Shown piece by piece: positions 1 through 5,152 of a DNA stretch of 6,547 nt. This DNA is from Pseudomonadota bacterium (lineage in GTDB: Bacteria; Pseudomonadota; Gammaproteobacteria; Xanthomonadales; Xanthomonadaceae): assembly GCA_023425225.1 (NCBI GenBank), contig JAFADB010000029.1, positions 1 through 6,547 of the forward strand. Reading direction: 5' to 3'. Below the pieces are notes generated by a model that made no database searches, was not told the DNA's origin, and worked only from the letters and a program-made list of their open reading frames with translations. Position 1 is the stretch's first letter. Each line of letters starts with the position of its first letter. Made by a program: the position numbers and the translations under genes.

Positions 1-894
1 GCCGGCGACGGCAGCGCGCGGCTGGTCACCAGCCTCGACGTGGCCGCGCCGTACCTGGACGCCAATCCGCGGATCCCCTGGTACACGTTCTCGCAGATCG
101 CCCTGGGCGATGCGCACGCCGGCGAACGGCTCAGGGCGCAGGACCCGGCGCCGGGCTGGCGCGAGTTCATCCACCTGGCGTTCTGGAACGGCACGCGGCT
201 GGAGGCGGTGCTGAGCATCCGCGTGCGCGCCGGCCTGTCCGAGCGCGAGCGCGCCTTCCTGGCCGAGCTGTATCCGCTGCTCGATGCCAGCCTGCAGCGC
301 GTGCGCATGCTGGAGGCCGAACGCGCGCGGCAGCAGGCCCTGGAGACGTGGCTGCACCAGCTGCCCATCGCCGTGGTGCTCGTCGATGCACAGCTGCTGC
401 CGTCGTACATGTCGCGCGAGGCGCGGCGCCTGTGCCGGCACTGGGACGAGGGCACCGAGGCGAAAGGGCGCCTGCCGCGGCCGATCGAGCGCGCGCTGCG
501 CCGATGGCTGGCCGGCGCGTCGGGCGCGGCCCCGATGCCCGGAGGCGACGCCTCCCTGTCCATCGAACACCCGCAGCGGGCCGGCCAGCGCCTGCGCCTG
601 GACATCGGCGCCGCGCCGGCGCACTCGCCGCACGCGCAGCACGTGCTGGTGCTCACCCCCGACGACGGAACCGGCGGGTCCATCGAGGCCGGCACCGCGC
701 ACGCGCTGCCGTTGCTGAAGGCGCTCTCGCCCAGCGAGCGCAAGGTGGCCCTGCTGGTCGCCGCCGGCCTGCGCAACGAGGCGATCGCGCAGCGGCTGTG
801 CCGCTCGCGCAAGACGATCGAAAGCCAGATCAGCTCGATCTTCCGCAAGCTCGACGTCGCCAGCCGCACGCAGCTGGCACGCCTGCTGGCCTAG
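1..894 (+). CDS. LuxR-type HTH transcriptional regulator, 5' end missing
   Basis: The reading frame is open from the first base of the window, so the start codon lies outside it; the GTG at 40 is only an internal in-frame codon. 297 residues are visible, ending at TAG 892-894. The C-terminus (about residues 242-297) is a LuxR/FixJ-type DNA-binding domain: LSPSERKVALLVAAGL, then NEAIAQRL, then the recognition helix region KTIESQISSIFRKLDVASR. The usual TVxxH of the recognition helix reads TIESQ here, so the common His is Gln. The segment from about residue 121 (LPIAVVLVDAQ) to about 218 resembles a PAS-type sensor fold, and the part before it, ending in a long charged helix (about 80-120), could be the end of a GAF-like domain; both sensor calls are weak. 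No ligand or target is evident. It converges on the beta-lactamase-like gene 33 nt away, so it need not regulate that gene. The HTH is secure; the sensor assignment is not. Confidence 0.85.
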   Translation, partial: AGDGSARLVTSLDVAAPYLDANPRIPWYTFSQIALGDAHAGERLRAQDPAPGWREFIHLAFWNGTRLEAVLSIRVRAGLSERERAFLAELYPLLDASLQRVRMLEAERARQQALETWLHQLPIAVVLVDAQLLPSYMSREARRLCRHWDEGTEAKGRLPRPIERALRRWLAGASGAAPMPGGDASLSIEHPQRAGQRLRLDIGAAPAHSPHAQHVLVLTPDDGTGGSIEAGTAHALPLLKALSPSERKVALLVAAGLRNEAIAQRLCRSRKTIESQISSIFRKLDVASRTQLARLLA

Positions 895-902
895 CCGGTC
901 GG

Positions 903-927
903 GGCCGCGACATCGTCGTTGACGGCC
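903..927. terminator. possible hairpin terminator between convergent genes
   Basis: The 33-nt gap between the regulator stop and the stop of the convergent hydrolase gene contains GGCCG-CGAC (903-911), a 3-nt loop, GTCG (915-918), a 4-nt bulge and CGGCC (923-927). This is a 9-bp stem with one bulge. There is no T-tract on either strand, so the terminator role is inferred from position only. Confidence 0.3.
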
Positions 928-1977
928 TCACTCGCCATCGACGAACACGAAGTAGTCGTGCGCGGCGCGGGCCAGCTGCGCGATCATCCGGTCGCGCGCC
1001 TGGTCGCTCTGCGCCGACGCCTGGAATACCGACACGACCAGCTCGCCCTTGTCGTCCGGCAGGGTGATCACGCCCACGTCGTTGATCACGTTGCCGACCG
1101 TGCCGGTCTTGTGCGCGACGGGGGTGGCGTCGGGCAGCATGCCCTTGAGCCGCCCCTGGCCGGTACGGCAATCGAGCATGATCGACTTGAGCACGGCGGT
1201 CGTCTCGGGCTTGAGCGCCCTGCCCTGCCACACCTGCACGAGCAGCGCGCTCATGCCCGCGGCCGTGCTGGTATCGCGCGGATCGTGGTCGTACAGCTGG
1301 CGCAGGCGCTTGCGCTCCTCGTCGCTGCGGTCGGCCGCTTCCAGCACCGCGTAGTCGGCCGGTCCGAGGGGACGGCGCTGCGAGGCGTCCTGGTCGCCGA
1401 AGTAGTTGGCCAGCATTTCCCAGATGTAGCGGTCCACGCGGATGCCGGCGATGCCCAGCGCGCGCATCCGGGCGTCGACCGCCGCGGTGCCGCCGCCGAG
1501 CCGGATCAGGATGTCGGTGGCGTTGTTGTCGCTGACCGTCAGCATCATGTGCAGCAGGTCGCGCACGGTGATCGCCGAGCCGGGCGTGAGGTGGGTGTCG
1601 ATCGGCCCGCCCATCGAGGGATAGATGTCGCCGGGCTTGAGCAGCACCTGCTGGTGCAGGTCCAGCGTGCCCTCGTCGACCAGGCTCAGGATGTGCACCG
1701 CCACCGGCACCTTGACCGTGCTGGCCATCGGGAAGCCCACGTCCGGATTCACCGCCGCCGCGCGGCCCGTACGCAGGTCGAGCGCATACACGCCGACCTC
1801 GCCGTCGTAGTTCGACGCCAGCCGCTGCAGCTCCGCCTGCAGCCCGGCGGCGCGGCTGCGTGCCAGCTCCGCGGCCCCGGCCGGACACCACGACAGCACG
1901 AGCAGCAGCGCCACGAGCCAGCGGGTCGACAGGCGCGCAAGGGTGGCCCGCGGCGATGGAAGGACGGCGTCGATCAT
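928..1977 (-). CDS. exported class A beta-lactamase-related serine hydrolase
   Basis: 349 residues from the ATG at 1977. That start is preferred over the in-frame ATG at 1983 because AGGAG (1985-1989) lies 7 nt before it but only 1 nt before the other. Residues 1-19 are an Arg-rich n-region, followed by a hydrophobic core and a likely signal peptidase I site near AGAA|E (about 36), so the product is probably periplasmic. Class A hallmarks: nucleophile motif S86-T-V-K89 in FPMASTVKVP, SDN at 149-151 in MLTVSDNNATD, and K290-T-G292 in AHKTGTVGN. The omega loop is atypical. DRYIWEML (182-189) contains Glu187, a candidate for the general base Glu166, but the DPRDTST stretch that normally follows closely appears only at 232-238, about 40 residues later. 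The reaction could be beta-lactam hydrolysis or a related peptidase/amidase activity. The family is clear, but resistance should not be assumed. Convergent with the LuxR-type gene. Confidence 0.85.
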   Translation of the reverse strand: MIDAVLPSPRATLARLSTRWLVALLLVLSWCPAGAAELARSRAAGLQAELQRLASNYDGEVGVYALDLRTGRAAAVNPDVGFPMASTVKVPVAVHILSLVDEGTLDLHQQVLLKPGDIYPSMGGPIDTHLTPGSAITVRDLLHMMLTVSDNNATDILIRLGGGTAAVDARMRALGIAGIRVDRYIWEMLANYFGDQDASQRRPLGPADYAVLEAADRSDEERKRLRQLYDHDPRDTSTAAGMSALLVQVWQGRALKPETTAVLKSIMLDCRTGQGRLKGMLPDATPVAHKTGTVGNVINDVGVITLPDDKGELVVSVFQASAQSDQARDRMIAQLARAAHDYFVFVDGE

Positions 1978-1984
1978 GGGCATG

Positions 1985-1989
1985 CTCCT
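1985..1989 (-). promoter_or_regulatory. ribosome binding site that decides the start codon
   Basis: The minus strand reads AGGAG here, a good Shine-Dalgarno match. Two in-frame ATGs follow. The first (1983) is 1 nt away, too close for initiation; the second (1977) is 7 nt away. The protein is therefore expected to begin MIDAV rather than MPMIDAV. Confidence 0.65.
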
Positions 1990-2022
1990 GTGGGAAGGGG
2001 ATTCGGATGGGTCATTCCCGCT

Positions 2023-2042
2023 GCCGGCCGATAGCGGCCGGC
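2023..2042. repeat. perfect 8-bp hairpin in the hydrolase leader region
   Basis: GCCGGCCG, a 4-nt ATAG loop, then CGGCCGGC: an uninterrupted 8-bp all-G/C stem. It lies 46-65 nt upstream of the ATG at 1977, so in mRNA it could sit in the 5' leader; as DNA it could be an operator or a REP-type palindrome. The stem resembles the extragenic palindromes common in Stenotrophomonas-like genomes, but no flanking GTAG tetranucleotide is seen. Confidence 0.6.
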
Positions 2043-2227
2043 GATGGGGGACCGTGCGGGTGTATTCGACGCCTGCGGCGCACGTTGCCTGCGGAGATAT
2101 GCGGACATCGCACCGTGCTGCCGCGAGGCGCTTGCGGAGAAACAGCGCCCGTCGCTCCCGAAGGCGGAAGCCCATGGACGTTGCGGCGGGTGGCGCGTGC
2201 GGGACCCGGATGATGGCGCCGATACTC

Positions 2228-2257
2228 GCGTACTCGTCGTCTGCGTACCCGTCGTCC
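2228..2257. repeat. 15-nt imperfect tandem duplication at the edge of a REP unit
   Basis: GCGTACTCGTCGTCT (2228-2242) is followed directly by GCGTACCCGTCGTCC (2243-2257), matching at 13 of 15 positions. The second copy runs into the first REP-like unit, so the head of that unit appears to have been partly duplicated. Confidence 0.6.
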
Positions 2258-2277
2258 CCACGCAGGCGGGGACCCAG
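2248..2277 (+). repeat. REP-like extragenic palindrome, unit 1
   Basis: A 30-nt unit beginning CCCGTCGTCCCC and ending GGGGACCCAG, with the internal inverted repeat GTCCCC...GGGGAC (6-bp stem, 8-nt loop). It matches the reverse complement of unit 2 at 27 of 30 positions. Paired inverted units of this type are typical of REP/BIME elements, which are mobilised by RAYT (Y1-type) transposases encoded elsewhere in a genome. Confidence 0.75.
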
Positions 2278-2343
2278 TGCCTGCGCCTTGAAGCATGGGA
2301 CCATCGGGAAATTCCGCAAGGGACCGATTCCACCGCGAATGTC

Positions 2344-2373
2344 CCGGGTCCCCACCTGCGCGGGGACGACGGG
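2344..2373 (-). repeat. REP-like extragenic palindrome, unit 2 (inverted copy)
   Basis: Read on the minus strand this begins CCCGTCGTCCCC and ends GGGGACCCGG, differing from unit 1 at three positions. It starts 26 nt beyond the stop codon of the P1 peptidase gene, so in that transcript it would form a 3' stem that could stabilise the mRNA end or aid termination. The spacer between the two units is 66 nt with no evident coding content. Confidence 0.75.
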
Positions 2374-2399
2374 TTCAGGCAGGTCGCCCATGCCGGCAC

Positions 2400-3569
2400 T
2401 CACGGCGATGACGGCGGCAGCGGTTCCAGCACCTGCGCGCGGCGCAGCGCCTGCAGCACCGGCACCAGCGGCAGCGCCGCGGCGGTGCCGCGATGGCCCT
2501 GCACGGTGCGCGCGCGGAACAGCGAGTTGACGATGGCCTCCTCGGTCGCCTCGGCGACGGCCTGGAACAGCGGCGTCATCTGCTCGCCGGCCACGCTGCG
2601 CGCCGGCTGCACCTGCGCCTCCGGGTCGCGCAGGTTGTCCTGGGCGGTGGAGAAGGCGATGACGTAGTCGCCCGAGCCGTTGGACATCACCGACCCGGTC
2701 CGCGCCAGCCCGACCAGCGCGCGCCGCGCCAGCCGCTGCAGCGCCGACGCGTCCAGCGGCGCGTCGGTGGCCACCACGATCATGATGCTGCCATCGCCCG
2801 TGCTCGGCGGCGCGGTCTGGCTGCGTGCGTATTCGGCCGGATCCGGCAGCTCCTTCCACACCGGCACCCCGGCGATGGTCAGCTGGCCGCCGAAGTTGCT
2901 CTGCACCAGCACGCCGACGGTATGGCCGCCCTCGGCCGCCGGCAGGCGCCGCGAACTGGTGCCGATGCCGCCCTTCCAGCCGAACGCGACCGTGCCGGCG
3001 CCGGCACCGACATCGCCCTCGGCGACCTCGCCGTGCGACAGCCGGGTCAGCGCCTGCTCCACCAGCGCCGGGGTCAGCGGCCGCGCACGGATGTCGCTGA
3101 GGTAGCCGTCGTTGGTCTCGCCCACCACCGGGTTGATCGAGCGCACCTGTTCCATGCCCGGTTGCCGCAGCAGCCAGTCCACCGCGGCATCGGCCACCTT
3201 CCAGGTGCTGAGCGTGCCGGTCAGCAGGATCGGCGTCTCCAGCTCGCCCAGCTCCTGCACCTGGGTGATGCCGGCGAGCTTGCCGAAGCCGTTGCCGACC
3301 ACGATCGCCGCCGGCACCCGCTGGCGGAACAGGTTGCCCGGGTGCGGGACGATCGCGGTGACGCCGGTATGCAGGCGCCGGCCCTCGGCCAGCGTGGCCT
3401 GGCCGACGCCGACCCCGGCCACGTCGGTGATCGCGTTGTACGGGCCGGGCGGCAGGGTGCCGATGACCACGCCCGCCTCGCGGGCGCGTGGCCGTTGTTC
3501 GGCGGCAGTGGCCGGCACCGCGGCGAGCGCGGCGGACAGGACGAGCATCAGGGCGGACCCGCGTTTCAT
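2400..3569 (-). CDS. exported P1-family (DmpA-like) aminopeptidase
   Basis: 389 residues from the ATG at 3569, with GGAGG 10 nt upstream. A short signal peptide (MKRGSALMLVLSAALAAV, cleavage near ATA|AE at about 22-24) predicts export. Family segments appear in order: NAITDVAGVGVGQ (45-57), HTGVTAIVPH (67-76), GETNDGYL (150-157), GAGAGTVAFGWKGGIGTSSR (187-206), VGVLVQSNFG (218-227), GSIMIVVATDAPL (260-272) and NSLFRARTVQGHRG (348-361). P1 enzymes such as DmpA are made as one chain that cleaves itself before a serine, which becomes the N-terminal nucleophile; by alignment from memory that residue is Ser224, after Gln223. They release N-terminal L-amino acids or D-Ala amides/esters, and some cleave beta-peptides. 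Length is close to DmpA (about 375). Ser261, 37 residues later, fits a second conserved active-site Ser; a Glu reported two residues after it in BapA-type enzymes is Met263 here. Family call is strong; substrate unknown. Confidence 0.9.
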   Translation of the reverse strand: MKRGSALMLVLSAALAAVPATAAEQRPRAREAGVVIGTLPPGPYNAITDVAGVGVGQATLAEGRRLHTGVTAIVPHPGNLFRQRVPAAIVVGNGFGKLAGITQVQELGELETPILLTGTLSTWKVADAAVDWLLRQPGMEQVRSINPVVGETNDGYLSDIRARPLTPALVEQALTRLSHGEVAEGDVGAGAGTVAFGWKGGIGTSSRRLPAAEGGHTVGVLVQSNFGGQLTIAGVPVWKELPDPAEYARSQTAPPSTGDGSIMIVVATDAPLDASALQRLARRALVGLARTGSVMSNGSGDYVIAFSTAQDNLRDPEAQVQPARSVAGEQMTPLFQAVAEATEEAIVNSLFRARTVQGHRGTAAALPLVPVLQALRRAQVLEPLPPSSP

Positions 3570-3889
3570 CGGTCGGCGACCTCCAGGCCAGGGGTTGCGG
3601 AAGTATCGGTCACGGCGCCGGCGCCGTCGCGGCCACCGCGCGCGACGGCGGCAAGCCGCAAGGCGCATGGCACGGTGCGACCGATGCTAGGGGCGGCGCC
3701 CTCCGGGAGACATCGGTGGAAACCCCTATTTCCCCCGTATGCGGACGCAGGCGGGCTTCGCCGCGGGGGTGATGCGCTATCGTTCCGCTGCCGGCGAACG
3801 GCGACGTCCTGCGACGGCCGCCCCGGCCTGCCGGCCATGCAGGGCCGGCAGCGCTGCCGGCGCACGCCAACGAACTTCGCGGGGAACGC
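3570..3889. promoter_or_regulatory. divergent intergenic region with repeated CATCGGT motif
   Basis: These 320 nt separate the divergent P1 peptidase and class C-like hydrolase genes, so both promoters should lie here. Frames crossing it give only biased Arg/Ala/Gly peptides and I call no gene. ATCGGT recurs: CATCGGTC at 3567-3574 (over the peptidase start), TATCGGTC at 3604-3611, its inverse GACCGATG at 3679-3686, and CATCGGTG at 3711-3718. The last two form a 7-bp inverted repeat (ACCGATG...CATCGGT, 24-nt spacer), which could be an operator. A slightly less GC-rich patch with a GGAAA/TTTCC inverted repeat lies at 3718-3733. No confident -35/-10 pair is seen. Confidence 0.45.
3828..3861 (+). 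promoter_or_regulatory. two overlapping, mutually exclusive hairpins before the hydrolase start
   Basis: Hairpin A: CTGCCGGCC (3828-3836) pairs with GGCCGGCAG (3843-3851), a 9-bp stem with a 6-nt loop. Hairpin B: the 18-nt perfect palindrome GCCGGCAGCGCTGCCGGC (3844-3861). They share 3844-3851, so in RNA only one could form. The hydrolase ATG is 28 nt beyond the palindrome. This could act as a leader switch, a dimeric-protein operator, or simply a REP-type palindrome. Confidence 0.5.
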
Positions 3890-5044
3890 ATGAAAGACAA
3901 GGCCGCCTGCACCACCCTGTCCGCGATCATCCTGTCCGCCGCCGCGGGCATGGCCTGCGCCCAGGCGCCGGTTGCCGTGGGCGTGCAGGCGCCGGTGGAC
4001 GGCGTCGCGGCGGCGCCCGAAGCGCACGCCCGGCAGGCCGCGGAGTTCGCCGCGACGATGACCCGCCACCGCATCCCCGGCGCGCAGCTGGTGTACTGCC
4101 ACCAGGGCACCTGCACGGAATACGACCACGGGGTCACCGGCAACCGGCCGGGCGAGCCGGTCACCGCACGCACGCTGTTCCAGGCCGCCTCGCTGTCCAA
4201 GGTCGTGGCCGCCTACATCGCGCTCCGGCTCGTCGACCAGGGCCGGCTCGACCTGGATACCCCGCTGCACGACTACTGGCCCTCGCCGCGCACACGCGAC
4301 AACGAGGCGGCCCGGCGCATCACCACGCGCATGGTGCTCAACCACACCACCGGCCTGCCGAACTGGCAGATCTCCCCGTCCAACCCCGCCCTGGACGACA
4401 CCCCGCTGGCCAGCGACTTCGCGCCGGGCAGCCGTTTCCAGTATTCCGGCGAGGGCTTCTACCTGCTGCAGAAGACCCTCGAGCACGTCACCGGCACGGC
4501 CTGGAATGACCTGGCGAAGAAGGAAGTGTTCGCCCGGTTCAACATGCCGGCCAGCAGCTTCGTCACCGACCCCGCCTTCGACGCGCTCGAGGCCTCCGGC
4601 CACGACCCGGACGGCACGCCGCTGGCCGACCGGGTGTTCGCCCGCGCCAACACCGCCTGGACCCTGGTGACCAACGCCCACGACTACGCCAACTTCGTCC
4701 AAGGCGCGCTGTACCGCGGCGAGGGACTGCAGCCGGCGACCCACGCGATGATGCTGGCCGAATCCAGCGATGCCGACGACCGCGCCGTGCCGACGCCGGC
4801 CGACCCGTTCGTCAGCTGGGGCCTGGGCGTGGGCCGGCAGGTCACGGGCCCGCGCACGCTGATCTGGCACTGGGGCGACAACCCGGGGTTCAAGGCGCTG
4901 TTCGCGCTCGACCCGGCCAGCGGCGACAGCGTCGTCCTGTTCACCAACAGCGAGAACGGCCTGGCGACCTACAAGGACGTGCTGCGCCTGTTCCTCGGCC
5001 CCGGCGACTACCCGGCGGTGGACTGGGCCAGCGCGCAGAGCTGA
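3890..5044 (+). CDS. exported class C beta-lactamase-family serine hydrolase
   Basis: 384 residues from the ATG at 3890; a weak GGGGA lies 5 nt upstream. The N-terminus (MKDKAACTTLSAIILSAAAG, cleavage near ACA|QA at about 24) is a signal peptide, so the enzyme is probably periplasmic or secreted; the Cys23 context is a poor lipobox. The body matches the beta-lactamase/PBP-like family (PF00144 type): nucleophile motif S101-L-S-K104 in LFQAASLSKV, followed by ALRLVDQGRLDLDTPLHDYW (111-130); LNHTTGLPNW (150-159); the second motif as Y185-S-G187 in FQYSGEGFYLL, with Gly where AmpC has Asn; and a C-terminal H327-W-G329 in WHWGDNPGF replacing KTG. The family includes AmpC beta-lactamases, EstB-type esterases, D-aminopeptidases and DD-carboxypeptidases. 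The YSG and HxG variants point to esterase/peptidase-type members rather than true AmpC, but the substrate cannot be read from sequence. Divergent from the P1 peptidase, convergent with the jetD-like gene. Confidence 0.9.
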   Translation: MKDKAACTTLSAIILSAAAGMACAQAPVAVGVQAPVDGVAAAPEAHARQAAEFAATMTRHRIPGAQLVYCHQGTCTEYDHGVTGNRPGEPVTARTLFQAASLSKVVAAYIALRLVDQGRLDLDTPLHDYWPSPRTRDNEAARRITTRMVLNHTTGLPNWQISPSNPALDDTPLASDFAPGSRFQYSGEGFYLLQKTLEHVTGTAWNDLAKKEVFARFNMPASSFVTDPAFDALEASGHDPDGTPLADRVFARANTAWTLVTNAHDYANFVQGALYRGEGLQPATHAMMLAESSDADDRAVPTPADPFVSWGLGVGRQVTGPRTLIWHWGDNPGFKALFALDPASGDSVVLFTNSENGLATYKDVLRLFLGPGDYPAVDWASAQS

Positions 5045-5108
5045 GCCATGCGGCCGAGCCCCCACGCATGTGAGCGGTGGAGCAGCGCTACGTGGCCTCC
5101 GGGCCTGG

Positions 5109-5152
5109 GCCGCGATGGGCCATGGGGCTTGCCGGTGAAGCCCCATCGCGGC
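5109..5152. terminator. large two-part hairpin, probable bidirectional terminator
   Basis: Between two convergent stop codons. The inner stem is ATGGGGCTT (5122-5130) with AAGCCCCAT (5138-5146), a perfect 9-bp stem around a 7-nt loop. The outer stem GCCGCG (5109-5114) pairs with CGCGGC (5147-5152), with a 7-nt bulge on one side. It begins directly after the jetD-like stop codon (5153-5155) and 64 nt after the hydrolase stop. There is no T-tract, as is common in GC-rich genomes, so the role rests on structure and position. Confidence 0.65.

Larger units (their letters stand above)
1984..2399. other. gene-free stretch of about 415 nt between two same-strand hydrolase genes
   Basis: The frames crossing this stretch translate to compositionally biased peptides rich in Arg, Ala, Pro and Gly, with no recognisable domain, so I call no gene. 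It should carry the promoter and leader of the beta-lactamase-like gene, the 3' end of the peptidase transcript, a perfect hairpin, a short tandem duplication and two inverted REP-like units, listed separately. I could not identify a convincing -35/-10 pair. Confidence 0.7.

Noticed and set aside
40..42. GTG as the start of the LuxR-type regulator
   Set aside because: The frame continues open to base 1 with plausible coding sequence (GDGSARLVTSLDVAAPYLD) and there is no Shine-Dalgarno before the GTG, so the gene is best treated as truncated by the window.
928..1977. Calling the class A-like gene a bona fide antibiotic-resistance beta-lactamase
   Set aside because: The core motifs fit, but the rearranged omega-loop region means hydrolysis of beta-lactams cannot be assumed from sequence.
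2228..2373. CRISPR array or insertion sequence
   Set aside because: There are only two inverted units and one tandem duplication, with no regular direct repeat-spacer pattern and no transposase. REP-type repeats explain it better.
1978..2859. N-terminal extension of the beta-lactamase-like frame up to 2859
   Set aside because: The frame is open, but it would overlap the 3' end of the peptidase gene and bury a good signal peptide in the middle of the protein. The AGGAG at 1985-1989 supports initiation at 1977.
3758..3785. Sigma-70-like promoter (TTCGCC ... TATCGT) before the class C-like hydrolase
   Set aside because: Both hexamers are poor matches and the spacing is short; such matches are expected by chance.
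2493..3893. A 466-residue open frame on the plus strand across the P1 peptidase gene
   Set aside because: It is antisense to a gene with clear family motifs and a signal peptide. Its translation is dominated by Arg, Ala, Gly, Gln and His with no domain, as expected for a shadow frame in GC-rich DNA.
3566..5146. A 526-residue open frame on the minus strand across the class C-like hydrolase
   Set aside because: The opposite strand carries the catalytic motifs of a known family. The minus frame is Val/Arg/Gly/His-rich with no recognisable motif.
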